In this document: one piece after another, positions 1 through 8,626 of the stretch
Layout of the letters: each line of letters opens with the position of its first letter
How positions within the stretch are numbered: the first letter of the stretch is position 1
Assembly (NCBI RefSeq): GCF_023534745.1
Contig: NZ_JAMHJQ010000017.1
Coordinates: 58,692 to 122,691 of the forward strand
Source of the DNA: Streptomyces sp. 35G-GA-8
GTDB lineage: Bacteria; Actinomycetota; Actinomycetes; Streptomycetales; Streptomycetaceae
Reading direction: 5' to 3'
Length of the DNA: 64,000 bases
The notes under the pieces: generated by a model
What the model saw: only the letters and a program-made list of their open reading frames with translations
The model's database searches: none
What the model was told of the DNA's origin: nothing
Translations under genes and position numbers: made by a program

Positions 1-384
1 GACGCGGTCGAGGGCGGCTTCGGCGAGGGCCGTGTCGGCGGCGGTGTCCGCCTCCCAGAAGCGTTTGTGCGGGGAGCGGCCCATCGCGACGACCTCGCGG
101 ACGGTCAGCTCGAAGTCCGGCTGTCCGTCCTGCGGGACGGTGGCGACGCGGCGGGCCCTGGCCTTGGGGGGCATGGTGAGCAGGTCGTCGCCGTCGAGCA
201 GGGCCCGTCCGTGGCTGGGGCGGAGCGTTCCGTAGACACAGCGCAGGAGGGTGGTCTTGCCGCTGCCGTTGGGGCCGACGAGGCCGACGGTCTCGCCGGG
301 GGCGGCGGTCAGGTCGGCGCTGTCGACGAGCCGGCGGCCGTCGGCGGCGTAGGAGAGTCCTTCGAGCCGGAGTGTCGCCGTCAT
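1..384 (-). CDS. ABC importer ATPase (BtuD/FecE type), 3' end beyond window
   Basis: This is the ATP-hydrolysing subunit of an iron-siderophore/cobalamin-type importer, acting at the cytoplasmic face of the membrane. The visible N-terminal ~128 residues carry a Walker A motif (GPNGSGKTT, about residues 38-46) and the Q-loop region (VATVPQDGQ). The ATG at 384 overlaps the permease stop codon by 4 nt (ATGA), so translation is probably coupled. The signature motif, Walker B and C-terminus lie outside the window. The cobalamin riboswitch at the head of this three-gene operon points to corrinoid uptake rather than iron. Confidence 0.9.
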   Translation of the reverse strand, partial: MTATLRLEGLSYAADGRRLVDSADLTAAPGETVGLVGPNGSGKTTLLRCVYGTLRPSHGRALLDGDDLLTMPPKARARRVATVPQDGQPDFELTVREVVAMGRSPHKRFWEADTAADTALAEAALDRV

Positions 385-1421
385 GCGGGGGCTCCTTCGG
401 GGCGGCGGCGCATCAGCCACAGGAGGGCGGGGCCGCCGGTGAGCGCGGTGAGGACGCCGACGGGCACGTCCTGGGGCGCGGCGACGGTACGGGCCGCGAG
501 GTCGGCGGCGACGAGGAGGACGGCTCCGCCCAGCGCCGCGACCGGCAGCAGGGCCCGGTGGCCCGCGCCGACGACCATTCTGGCGGCGTGCGGGACGAGC
601 AGTCCGATGAAGCCGACGGCGCCGCTCGCGGCCACCAGCACGCCGGTGACCAGGGAGGCGAGGACGAAGACCGCGGCGCGGAAGCGCCCGGTGTCCAGGC
701 CCAGCACGGTCGCGCCCTCCTCGCCCGCCAGCAGCAGATCGAGCGGCCGGGCGAGCGCCATGAGCAGCGTGGTGCCGAGGGTGAGGACGGTCGCGGGCAG
801 GACCAGGGTGGACCAGCGGGCGCTGCCGAGGCCGCCGAAGGTCCAGTAGACGGCTTCCTGGAAGTGCTCGGGGCGGGCCGAGATGATCAGGATGAGGGTG
901 GTGAGCGCGGAGAGGATGTACGAGACGGTGACCCCGGCGAGGACGAGCCTGCCGCCGGTCATCGTGGACCGGCGGCGGGCCAGCCCGTACACCAGCGCCA
1001 GTGCGACGAGCGAGCCGGCGAAGGCCGCGGCGGGCATGGCGACGGTGGTGGTGATCCCGCCGCCGATGCCGAGGACCATGACCAGTACGGCGCCGGCGGA
1101 CGCTCCGGAGGAGATGCCGAGGAGGAAGGGGTCGGCGAGCCGGTTGCGTACGAGCGCCTGGAGGACGGTGCCGACGACGGCGAGCCCGGCGCCGACGACC
1201 ACGCCGAGCAGCACGCGGGGCAGCCGTACGTCGAGCACGATGGTGCGGAAGGGGCCCGGCTCGGCGCCGCCGGTGAGGATGGTGATCACCTGGCCTGGCG
1301 GGATGCGTACGGAGCCGAGGGCGAGGCCCGCCACGACGGCCGCGGCGAGCGCCGCGGCGAGGCAGCCGAGCACCAGGGTGTAGCGCAGCCGCCCGTGGCC
1401 GGGCGGGGTGGTCCGGGTCAT
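381..1421 (-). CDS. FecCD-family ABC transporter permease (corrinoid uptake)
   Basis: This is the 346-residue membrane permease of the importer. It is rich in hydrophobic segments along its whole length and has the FecCD/BtuC pattern: the GLALGSVRIPPGQV start, then LPRVLLGVVVGAGLAVVGTV, RNRLADPFLLGISSGAS and a C-terminal GLLVPHAARMVVG loop for the ATPase. The start is set at the ATG at 1421 because sequence upstream in frame is serine/proline noise; it lies 10 nt after the binding-protein stop. It forms an operon with the lipoprotein gene upstream and the ATPase downstream. Confidence 0.93.
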   Translation of the reverse strand: MTRTTPPGHGRLRYTLVLGCLAAALAAAVVAGLALGSVRIPPGQVITILTGGAEPGPFRTIVLDVRLPRVLLGVVVGAGLAVVGTVLQALVRNRLADPFLLGISSGASAGAVLVMVLGIGGGITTTVAMPAAAFAGSLVALALVYGLARRRSTMTGGRLVLAGVTVSYILSALTTLILIISARPEHFQEAVYWTFGGLGSARWSTLVLPATVLTLGTTLLMALARPLDLLLAGEEGATVLGLDTGRFRAAVFVLASLVTGVLVAASGAVGFIGLLVPHAARMVVGAGHRALLPVAALGGAVLLVAADLAARTVAAPQDVPVGVLTALTGGPALLWLMRRRPEGAPA

Positions 1422-1431
1422 GGCCGGGGGC

Positions 1432-2439
1432 TTACTTGACGGACTCGGGGTGGAGTTGCGCGGCGAGCCGTTCGATGGCGTCGGGCGCGCGTACGCCGAG
1501 GACCACGTCCGAGAGCGGCATGACGGCGAACCGCTTGTTCCTGATGGCCGGTACGTCCTTGAGCACGGGGTCCTCCAGCAGCCGCTTCTTCTTCTGGGCG
1601 ACGGTGGTGGAGCCGTAGTCGTAGATGACGATGACATCGGGCTTGCGGGCGACGACCTGTTCCCAGGTGGCGTCGCCGAAGGACTTGTCGAGGTCGGCGA
1701 AGACATTGCGGCCGCCGGCGCGGGTGATCAGTTCGTTGCCGATGCCCTTGCCGCCGGCGGTGAAGGCGGTCTTGTCGCCGCTGTCGTAGACGAAGACGGA
1801 GAGCGGCTCGACGCCCTTGAGCAGGGCCGCGGTGTCCGTGACCGTGGTGCGGGCGTCGGCGATCCACTTCTCGGCGCGGTCGGCGACGCCGAAGGTGCGG
1901 CCGGTCTCGCGGACCTCCTGGTAGATGTCGTCGAGGGAGGTCCTGTCCTTCGGGCAGTTCTCCAGGTTGAGCCGGGTGTCGATGCCGGCGGCCTTGAGGT
2001 CGTCGCGGCCCCGGCCGTCCTTGGCGGCGAAGGCGCTCGCGTAGCCGCCGTAGACGAAGTCGGGGTTGGCGGCGAGCAGCCGCTCCTTGGAGGGGTACTC
2101 CTTGGCCAGCACCGGGACGCTCTGGTACGCCTTCTCGTAGGCGGGGAGTATCCGGTCGTCCAGCCAGGCGGTGCCGACGAGGGACTTCTCCAGGCCGAGC
2201 GCCAGCATCACTTCGGTGACGTGCTGGTTCATGGTGACGACCCGCTTCGGCGGCGCCTGATAGGTGGTTTTCACCCCGCAGTTGGTGACGGTGTACGGGA
2301 AGCCGGGCGCGGTGGTCGCGGCCCGCGCGCCGTCCTCCGTGTCCGTGGTGGTGGAGCCGCCGCAGGCGGTGAGCGGGAGCAGTACGGCGGTGATGACGGC
2401 GGGCGCGAGCGCACGGCGGCGCCGGGACAGCACAGACAC
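1432..2439 (-). CDS. Corrinoid-type ABC transporter substrate-binding lipoprotein
   Basis: A 335-residue extracellular substrate-binding protein (PF01497 type). The start is GTG at 2439, chosen for a GGAGGAGG ribosome site 7 nt upstream. The N-terminus is a lipoprotein signal with RRRR, a hydrophobic core and lipobox LTAC (lipidated Cys26). The body (RVVTMNQHVTEVMLALGL, then NPDFVYGGYASAF) resembles the group that automatic pipelines label 'putative F420-0 ABC transporter'. That label has no support here, because the gene follows a cobalamin riboswitch. Cobalamin, cobinamide or another corrinoid is the likelier ligand. Confidence 0.88.
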   Translation of the reverse strand: MSVLSRRRRALAPAVITAVLLPLTACGGSTTTDTEDGARAATTAPGFPYTVTNCGVKTTYQAPPKRVVTMNQHVTEVMLALGLEKSLVGTAWLDDRILPAYEKAYQSVPVLAKEYPSKERLLAANPDFVYGGYASAFAAKDGRGRDDLKAAGIDTRLNLENCPKDRTSLDDIYQEVRETGRTFGVADRAEKWIADARTTVTDTAALLKGVEPLSVFVYDSGDKTAFTAGGKGIGNELITRAGGRNVFADLDKSFGDATWEQVVARKPDVIVIYDYGSTTVAQKKKRLLEDPVLKDVPAIRNKRFAVMPLSDVVLGVRAPDAIERLAAQLHPESVK

Positions 2440-2449
2440 GGCAGGGCCT

Positions 2450-2605
2450 CCTCCGGGGGATTTCCGCGTCCCCTGGCTGGTGGGAGAAGGGCGGCAGGTC
2501 AGTTCCTGGCTGCCAAGCTGGGCTTGGTCACAGTGGCGGGACCGCGCCGGATTCACACCGGCTTCCTGATCCCCACCGCCTCGGTTCGGCGCTCAGTTTG
2601 TCAGA
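2450..2605 (-). promoter_or_regulatory. Cobalamin (B12) riboswitch
   Basis: The leader of the binding-protein gene contains the hallmark blocks of the adenosylcobalamin aptamer in order on the minus strand. These are CCGGTGTGAATCCGG (2547-2561), GTCCCGCCACTGTGA (2528-2542, the B12 box region) and GCCAGGAACTGACCTGCC (2493-2510). The aptamer ends just before the ribosome site at 2447-2454, so control is probably at translation initiation, with the riboswitch shutting the importer off when B12 is plentiful. Exact boundaries are approximate. Confidence 0.93.
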
Positions 2606-2630
2606 CAGTCCGAGCGCCGCGATCAGCGCC

Positions 2631-3044
2631 TCAGACGATCTCGACGTCCTCTTCCGTGACCTCGCCCTCGACGATGCGGTACGAGCGGAACTGGAAGGGG
2701 CCCGCGTCGTCGTGATCGGCGGTGGAGACGAGGACGTAGTGCGCGCCCGGCTCGTTGGCGTAGGTGATGTCCGTACGGGAGGGGTACGCCTCGGTCGCGG
2801 TGTGCGAGTGGTAGATGATCACCGGCTCTTCGTCGCGGTCGTCCATGTCCCGGTAGAGCTTGAGCAGATCCGCCGAGTCGAACTCGTAGAAGGTGGGCGA
2901 GCGTGCGGCGTTGAGCATGGGGATGAACCGCTCGGCCCGGCCGGTCCCGGCGGGACCCGCGACCACGCCGCACGCCTCGTCGGGATGGTCGGCGCGCGCG
3001 TGCTCGACGATCTTGTCGTGCAGGGCCTGGGTGATGGTGAGCAT
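2631..3044 (-). CDS. M67-family (JAMM/MPN) metallopeptidase, Mec-like
   Basis: A 137-residue cytoplasmic zinc peptidase. The full JAMM signature is present: Glu23 (DEACG), His79 and His81 (HSH), seven residues, then Ser89 and Asp92 (SRTD). The best-known relative, mycobacterial Mec, releases cysteine from the carrier CysO in a sulphur-carrier route to cysteine. In many actinobacteria the gene is followed by cysO and cysM. Here the next thing downstream is the cobalamin riboswitch operon, so the partners are absent from this locus. The start is the ATG at 3044; the permease gene ends 84 nt upstream. Confidence 0.88.
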   Translation of the reverse strand: MLTITQALHDKIVEHARADHPDEACGVVAGPAGTGRAERFIPMLNAARSPTFYEFDSADLLKLYRDMDDRDEEPVIIYHSHTATEAYPSRTDITYANEPGAHYVLVSTADHDDAGPFQFRSYRIVEGEVTEEDVEIV

Positions 3045-3127
3045 GGAGAGAATATAAAGGGACGAGCACGGCCCCCGGATCCGGGAGGGAGTCTTCCGGT
3101 TCCAGGGGCCGTCACGGTCTCGGCGGG

Positions 3128-4594
3128 CTATTCCGCGGAGGCGTACTCCCTGGCGGGGTCGCCCACCGTGGCGCGCGGGGCGCGGCGCTTGAGGAGCTGC
3201 CAGCCGATCAGGAGACCGACCGCCCAGACCGCCCCCACATAGAGGGAGATCCGCGCGTCCTCGTCGTACGCGATCAGACAGGTGACCAGGGCCAGGAAGC
3301 CCACGGCGACCCAGCTGAACACCGAACCGCCCGGGGCGGGGAACGACGAGGCGGGCAGCCGGCCCGCCCGTACCCCGCGGCGGTAGCGGATATGGCTGAG
3401 CAGGATCATCATCCAGGTCCAGACACCGGCGGCGGTGGCCACGGACGTCACATAGCCGAAGGCCTTCTCCGGGACGATGTAGTTGAGGACCACACCGATG
3501 CCCATGAGGGCGACGGAGACGGTGATGCCGAACGCCGGGGTCTTGCGGGAGTTGAGCCTGCCGAAGAGCTTCGGCGCCTCGCTGTTGGCGGCGAGGTCGC
3601 GCAGCATCCGGCCGGTGGAGTACATGCCCGAGTTGCAGGACGAGAGCGCGGCGGTCAGCACCACGAAGTTGACGATGCCGGCCGCGAGCGGGATGCCCAT
3701 CTTCTCGAAGGCGTGGACGAAGGGGCTGGCGCCCGCCGAGAACTCGGTCCACTTGACGACCGCGAGGATGACAGTCAGCGCGCCCACGTAGAAGACGATG
3801 ATGCGCCAGGGCAGTGTGTTGATCGCCTTGGGGAGGGTCTTCTCCGGGTTCTCGGACTCGCCCGCGGTGACGCCGACCAGCTCGACGGCGAGATAGGCGA
3901 ACATCACGCCCTGAAGGGTCATCAGGCTGGAGCCGATGCCGTTGGGGAAGATCCCGTCGTGTGCCCAGAGGTTGGAGGCGGCGGCGGTGTCACCGGCGTC
4001 GGAGAAGCCGAGGGTGAGCACACCGAGACCGATGACGATCATTCCGATGATCGCGGTGACCTTGATCATCGAGAACCAGAACTCGACCTCGCCGAAGATC
4101 TTCACCGAGATCAGGTTGACGCCGAAGAGCACCACCAGGAAGACCAGGGCACTGACCCACTGGGGGATCTGCGGGAACCAGAAGTGGATGTAGATGGCCG
4201 CGGCGGTCAGTTCCGCCATCCCGGTGACGACCCACATCAGCCAGTACGTCCAGCCCGTGGCGAAGCCGAAGAACGGACCGAGGAACTCTCTGGCGTACTC
4301 CGCGAAGGAGCCGGAGACCGGCCGGTAGAGGAGCAGCTCGCCGAGCGCCCGCATGATGAAGAAGATCACGACGCCGGCGAGGGCGTACATGAGGATGATG
4401 CTGGGTCCGGCCTTGGCGATATTCGCTCCGGCACCCATGAAGAGCCCGACGCCGATGGCGCCGCCGATGGCGATCATCTGGACCTGACGGCTGCCGAGCC
4501 CGCGCTCGTAGCCCTCCTCCGGGGCGCTGCCACCCGTCGGTCCTCCGGCGGTCCCGTCGCCGCCGTACTCCTTGTCGACCTGCGCAGAGGTCAT
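3128..4594 (-). CDS. APC-family amino acid permease
   Basis: A 488-residue, roughly 12-TM amino-acid transporter of the APC superfamily, AnsP/GabP/ProY branch. The diagnostic first helix is IGGAIGVGLFMGAG, followed by the PVSGSFAEYAREFLGPFFGF loop and the conserved VELVGVTAGESENPEKTLPKAIN segment. The substrate cannot be told from sequence. The ATG at 4594 is preferred; an in-frame ATG 7 codons upstream (4615) has no better ribosome site. It lies tail-to-head with the Mec-like gene and may share its transcript. Confidence 0.92.
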   Translation of the reverse strand: MTSAQVDKEYGGDGTAGGPTGGSAPEEGYERGLGSRQVQMIAIGGAIGVGLFMGAGANIAKAGPSIILMYALAGVVIFFIMRALGELLLYRPVSGSFAEYAREFLGPFFGFATGWTYWLMWVVTGMAELTAAAIYIHFWFPQIPQWVSALVFLVVLFGVNLISVKIFGEVEFWFSMIKVTAIIGMIVIGLGVLTLGFSDAGDTAAASNLWAHDGIFPNGIGSSLMTLQGVMFAYLAVELVGVTAGESENPEKTLPKAINTLPWRIIVFYVGALTVILAVVKWTEFSAGASPFVHAFEKMGIPLAAGIVNFVVLTAALSSCNSGMYSTGRMLRDLAANSEAPKLFGRLNSRKTPAFGITVSVALMGIGVVLNYIVPEKAFGYVTSVATAAGVWTWMMILLSHIRYRRGVRAGRLPASSFPAPGGSVFSWVAVGFLALVTCLIAYDEDARISLYVGAVWAVGLLIGWQLLKRRAPRATVGDPAREYASAE

Positions 4595-4928
4595 GGTCGT
4601 GCGCCCTTTCTCCATGCAGATCCGCGCCGTGCTCGGCCGCGGACCAGTTCCCGATCCCCCCGGATATGGATGGAGTGCCGCCGGCGGTCGGCCGGCCGAA
4701 GCACCCCCGGGGACAGGGGTGGCGTCCCCGGGGGGTCGTGCAGATCTATCACGGCGGACCGGGCGTTCAGCGGAGCACTCTGTGGCGCAGGCCACAGGGA
4801 GAAGCGGACGAATCGCACCGCGAACCGCAAAGGTCGCCGGAGCGGTGACGGGATCGTTATGGCGAATTGAGCGTCACCTGAGCGTACGGAAGACGGCCTT
4901 CCGGGAACGGGCATATGACACACGGGAG

Positions 4929-5507
4929 TCAGGGCATGAGGGTTTCGACGAGGGACTCCTGGAGCGCGCCGAGCCAGAGGTACGCCATCACCATCGGCTT
5001 GCGCGGATCGGAGTCGGGCAGCCGGTACAGCTCGCCGCCCTCGTCCTCGTCGGAGACCTCCAGGCGCGTGCCGATGGTCAGCCGCAGATCGTTGAGCGCG
5101 CCGAGCCAGTGCCGGCAGTCGTCGGAGGTCAGCTTGAGTACGGCCGCGCCCCCCTCCTCCACGGCGAGCGCGTCCAGCGTGCGGACCAGCGCCATGCCGT
5201 CCTCCCGCTTGCGGCCGCGCAGGTCGTTCTCCGTGAACCGTCTGAACTCCGAGGAGAACTCGCGCAGTTCGTCGTCGTCATCGCCGTACGCGTCCGGGAA
5301 GAGCCGGGCCAGCGCCGGATCGGCGGGCGGCTCGCTGGGGCCCTCGCTGAAGAGCGAGGCGAGCGGGTCCTCGCCCTGGGCCGGCTCGTCGCCCGGCCCT
5401 ATCAGCTCCAGCAGCTGCACGGCGAGCGAGCGCAGGATCGAGATCTCGACCTCGTCGAGCGCGACGGCGGCGCCACCGCCCGGGATCGCCTCGAACTGCC
5501 CGGCCAT
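4929..5507 (-). CDS. DUF2017 protein, clpS partner
   Basis: A 192-residue acidic soluble protein of unknown function. It matches the actinobacterial DUF2017 family by its start ([12 protein letters not shown]), the LRSLAVQLLELI helix and its invariable position directly after clpS. Its ATG shares one base with the clpS stop (TGATG), which implies translational coupling. The fixed linkage suggests a role connected with ClpS/ClpAP(C) proteolysis, but no catalytic motif is visible. Confidence 0.88.
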   Translation of the reverse strand: MAGQFEAIPGGGAAVALDEVEISILRSLAVQLLELIGPGDEPAQGEDPLASLFSEGPSEPPADPALARLFPDAYGDDDDELREFSSEFRRFTENDLRGRKREDGMALVRTLDALAVEEGGAAVLKLTSDDCRHWLGALNDLRLTIGTRLEVSDEDEGGELYRLPDSDPRKPMVMAYLWLGALQESLVETLMP

Positions 5508-5812
5508 CAGGCGCGGTCCTGCGAGAGGGTGGCCCACAGCCCGAATCCGTGCATCGCCTGCACGTCGCGCTCCATCTCCTCGCGGCTGCCGCTGGAGACG
5601 ATCGCGCGGCCCTTGTGGTGGACGTCCAGCATCAGCTTGTGCGCCTTGTCCTTCGGATAGCCGAAATAGGTCTGGAAGACATACGCCACATAACTCATCA
5701 GGTTGACCGGGTCGTTGTGCACGATCGTCACCCAGGGCACGTCGGGTTCGGGGACGGCGAAAGTCTCCTCGGCCGATTCGGGGCGTTCGATCTCAGTCGG
5801 GGCAACACTCAC
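5507..5812 (-). CDS. clpS: ATP-dependent Clp protease adaptor ClpS
   Basis: A 101-residue adaptor that delivers N-degron substrates to ClpC/ClpA-ClpP. The ClpS core is clear: [21 protein letters not shown], then [16 protein letters not shown] and the C-terminal HGFGLWATL. The start is GTG at 5812 (VSVAPTEIE); the longer upstream frame is not conserved in character. It is transcribed leftwards, divergent from pncB, and is coupled to the DUF2017 gene. Confidence 0.95.
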   Translation of the reverse strand: MSVAPTEIERPESAEETFAVPEPDVPWVTIVHNDPVNLMSYVAYVFQTYFGYPKDKAHKLMLDVHHKGRAIVSSGSREEMERDVQAMHGFGLWATLSQDRA

Positions 5813-5917
5813 GGTTCGGGACGACCTTCTTCTCTGCGGGGGCGTGCCGGAATTCACAGCCTCACATGAACCATGCTGCCACCCGTCGCGGCGTGTCGCA
5901 CAAACGGCCACGAGAAA

Positions 5918-5946
5918 TCGTCAAGGTGACGAGTATTGGGTAGCAT
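5918..5946 (+). promoter_or_regulatory. Candidate promoter giving a leaderless pncB transcript
   Basis: A TAGCAT -10 hexamer (5941-5946, Streptomyces consensus TAGRRT) lies 17 bp after a weak -35 (TCGTCA, 5918-5923). Six bases separate the -10 from the pncB ATG, so transcription would begin at or next to the start codon. No Shine-Dalgarno sequence is present. Confidence 0.55.
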
Positions 5947-5952
5947 CGTCCT

Positions 5953-7281
5953 ATGAACACTGCGGACCTTGGATTGCCGGTCGCTGTCCCGTCGACCGCG
6001 CTCTTCACCGATCAGTACGAGCTGACGATGCTCCGGGCCGCGCTCCGGGGTGGCACGGCCGACCGGCGCTCGGTCTTCGAGGTCTTCACCCGGCGGCTGC
6101 CCGCGGGGCGCAGGTACGGGGTCGTGGCCGGCACCGGACGCGTCCTGGACGCCGTGGAGAACTTCCGGTTCGACGCGGATGTCCTGGGCTTCCTCGGGGA
6201 GCAGGGGATCGTGGACGAGGCGACCCTCGGGTGGCTGGCCTCGTACCGCTTCAGCGGGGACATCTGGGGCTATCCGGAGGGCGAGGTGTACTTCCCGGGC
6301 TCGCCGATCCTGCGGGTCGAGGGCTCCTTCGCCGAGTGCGTGCTGCTGGAGACCGTGATCCTGTCGATCCTCAACCATGACTCGGCGATCGCCGCGGCGG
6401 CCTCCCGGATGGCGGCGGCGGCGAGCGGGCGCGGGCTCATAGAGATGGGCGCGCGCCGTACGCACGAGCTGGCCGCCGTCGCCGCGTCGCGCGCCGCGTA
6501 CGTCGGAGGTTTCGACACCACCTCGGATCTGGCGGCCGGGTTCCGCTACGGCATTCCGACGGTGGGCACCAGCGCGCACGCGTTCACCCTCCTGCACGAC
6601 AGCGAACGGGACGCCTTCCGGGCGCAGATCGACTCGCTCGGCCGCGGGACGACGCTGCTCATCGACACGTTCGACGTGGCCGAGGCCGTACGGACCGCCG
6701 TGGAGATCGCGGGCCCCGAACTCGGCGCCGTCCGGATCGACTCCGGCGATCTTCTGCTGGTCGCGCACCGGGTACGGCAGCAGCTGGACGAGCTGGGCGC
6801 GGTGAACACCAAGATCGTGGTGACCTCCGACCTGGACGAGTACGCGATCGCCTCGCTGGCGGCGGCGCCGGTGGACGCGTACGGCGTCGGCACCCAGCTG
6901 GTCACCGGCAGCGGGCATCCGACCTGCTCGATGGTGTACAAGATCGTCGCCCGTGCGACCTCGGCCGACCCGAAGGCCCCGCTGCACCCCGTGGCGAAGA
7001 AGTCGCTGGGCGGCAAGACCTCCATCGGCGGCCGCAAGTGGGCCGCGCGCCGGCGGGACGCCGAGGGGTACGCCGAGGCCGAGGTGGTCGGCACGGGCCC
7101 CGTACCGCCGGAGCTGCTGGACCGGCAGCTGCTGGTGCAGCTGGTCAAGGGCGGCGAGATCGTCGCGCGCGAGCCGCTGGACGCCGTGCGCGAGCGGCAT
7201 ATCGCGGCGCGCGCGGGGCTGCCGATGTCGGCGATCCAGCTGTCGCGGGGCGAGCCCGTGATCCCGACCGAGTACGTGTGA
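5953..7281 (+). CDS. pncB: Nicotinate phosphoribosyltransferase
   Basis: A 442-residue cytoplasmic enzyme that makes nicotinate mononucleotide from nicotinate and PRPP (ATP-stimulated) in NAD salvage. Family landmarks are LFTDQYELTML at the N-terminus, the FEVFTRRLPAGRRYGVVAG segment, GARRTHELAAVAASRAAYVGGF, and the VRIDSGDLLLVAHRVRQ and VTSDLDEY phosphate-binding region. It sits 195 bp before pncA, the enzyme that supplies its substrate. It has no ribosome site and appears leaderless. Confidence 0.96.
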   Translation: MNTADLGLPVAVPSTALFTDQYELTMLRAALRGGTADRRSVFEVFTRRLPAGRRYGVVAGTGRVLDAVENFRFDADVLGFLGEQGIVDEATLGWLASYRFSGDIWGYPEGEVYFPGSPILRVEGSFAECVLLETVILSILNHDSAIAAAASRMAAAASGRGLIEMGARRTHELAAVAASRAAYVGGFDTTSDLAAGFRYGIPTVGTSAHAFTLLHDSERDAFRAQIDSLGRGTTLLIDTFDVAEAVRTAVEIAGPELGAVRIDSGDLLLVAHRVRQQLDELGAVNTKIVVTSDLDEYAIASLAAAPVDAYGVGTQLVTGSGHPTCSMVYKIVARATSADPKAPLHPVAKKSLGGKTSIGGRKWAARRRDAEGYAEAEVVGTGPVPPELLDRQLLVQLVKGGEIVAREPLDAVRERHIAARAGLPMSAIQLSRGEPVIPTEYV

Positions 7282-7476
7282 GGCGGACGGGGCGGTGGTA
7301 GCCGTGGGAAAAGGGGAATCCGCCGACACGCCCCACCCCCCGACCCCCTGCCGTCACGGGAGCGGAGTCTCTAGGCTCGCCCTCAAGGATCGAAAACGTC
7401 CCCGAACAGTCCCCGTCGCCCGCGCCCGCTCCCCGCTCCCGCACCGGCACCCGCTCCCCATCGAAGGATGACCGCC

Positions 7477-8079
7477 ATGCACCGCGCATTGATCGTCGTA
7501 GACGTGCAGAACGACTTCTGTGAGGGCGGCAGCGTCCCGGTGGCGGGTGGTGCCGAGGTGGCCGCCGCCGTCACCGATCTGATCGGCCGCGCGACCCCCG
7601 GATACCGGTATGTGGTCGCCACCCGTGATCACCACATCGACCCCGGTGATCACTTCGCGACTCCCCCGGCCGTCGCGGACTTCGTCCACACCTGGCCGGT
7701 GCACTGCGTGGCGGGCACGGAGGGCGTGGGTTTCCACCCGAATTTCGCCCCGGCTGTCGCCTCCGGCGCGATCGACGCGGTCTTCGACAAGGGGGCGTAC
7801 TCGGCGGCGTACAGCGGCTTCGAGGGCGCCGACGAGAACGGCGTCCCGCTGGCGGAGTGGCTGCGGTCGCGTGCGGTCGCCGAGGTCGATGTGGTCGGTA
7901 TCGCCATGGACCACTGCGTACGCGCCACGGCCCTGGACGCGGTCCGTGAGGGCTTCGTCACGCGCGTCCTGCTCGATCTGACCGCGGGCGTGAAGCCGGA
8001 GACCACGGAGCGGGCCATGGAGGAGCTGCGGGAGGCGGGCGCTGAGCTGACCGGGCGGCCGGTCGTCCACGCCGCCTGA
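7477..8079 (+). CDS. pncA: Nicotinamidase
   Basis: A 200-residue isochorismatase-fold amidase that deamidates nicotinamide to nicotinate, feeding PncB. The catalytic triad is visible as Asp9 (IVVDVQNDF), Lys105 (FDKGAYS) and Cys147 (AMDHCVRA), with metal-site residues in TRDHHIDPGDHF. The start is placed at the second ATG (7477), 9 nt after GAAGG; the first ATG (7468) touches that ribosome site and is too close. It is the co-directional partner of pncB. Confidence 0.95.
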   Translation: MHRALIVVDVQNDFCEGGSVPVAGGAEVAAAVTDLIGRATPGYRYVVATRDHHIDPGDHFATPPAVADFVHTWPVHCVAGTEGVGFHPNFAPAVASGAIDAVFDKGAYSAAYSGFEGADENGVPLAEWLRSRAVAEVDVVGIAMDHCVRATALDAVREGFVTRVLLDLTAGVKPETTERAMEELREAGAELTGRPVVHAA

Positions 8080-8181
8080 GACGCTTCCCCGGCTTCCCCC
8101 GGGCTTCCCCGGCTTTCCCGACCGCTCCCGGCCCCCGCCCCGGGCCCTCTGGCCCCTCCGGCACGCCCGTCGGTACCCCGG

Positions 8182-8502
8182 TCAGTACCCCGCCCGCGCC
8201 GGGGGCCTCAGCAGCGCGCGTATCGGCTGCCAGAGCTGCTCCAGACACTCCGGTGTGGTCCGCCACAGCAGGCCGTCCGGGTGATGCAGCACCGCGGTGA
8301 TCTCGTCCGGTGTCGGGGGCTCCGCGTTGCCCCGCAGATAGACCGCCCGCAGCCCCAGGTTCCGCAGCCTGGTCAGGGCGCGGGCCCGGTTCGCGGCGTG
8401 CACCAGAACGCGCACCGTACCGCCCTCGGCCGCCGGGCTGGGCAGGGTCAGTGCCACCACCACCGTGCCGTTCGGGAGCTTGCTGAAACCTCCGCCTGCC
8501 AT
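8182..8502 (-). CDS. Hypothetical protein, 106 aa
   Basis: A small soluble, slightly basic protein of no recognised function (MAGGGFSKLPNGTVVVALTLPS..., ending RALLRPPARAGY). Its third-position GC bias is typical of real Streptomyces genes. The start at 8502 is favoured because a GGGGGAG ribosome site lies 9 nt upstream; an ATG at 8511 abuts that site. Between this gene and pncA lies a run of TTCCCC/CCCGG simple sequence (8086-8130). Confidence 0.7.
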   Translation of the reverse strand: MAGGGFSKLPNGTVVVALTLPSPAAEGGTVRVLVHAANRARALTRLRNLGLRAVYLRGNAEPPTPDEITAVLHHPDGLLWRTTPECLEQLWQPIRALLRPPARAGY

Positions 8503-8563
8503 GTCCTTCATCTCCCCCGTGAGACATCGTGTCAATAAGAGATCGTAGGACGCACCTAAACAC

Positions 8564-8599
8564 GATCGGCCGCCGCCCGCTAGAGGGCGACGGCCGATC
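8564..8599 (-). terminator. Terminator hairpin of the M6 peptidase gene
   Basis: The arms GATCGGCCGCCGCCC (8564-8578) and GGGCGACGGCCGATC (8585-8599) form a 15-bp stem with a single mismatch or wobble. It lies 28 nt past the peptidase stop codon. Confidence 0.75.
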
Positions 8600-8626
8600 A
8601 CGTACTTGACCTGCGGTTACTTGAGG

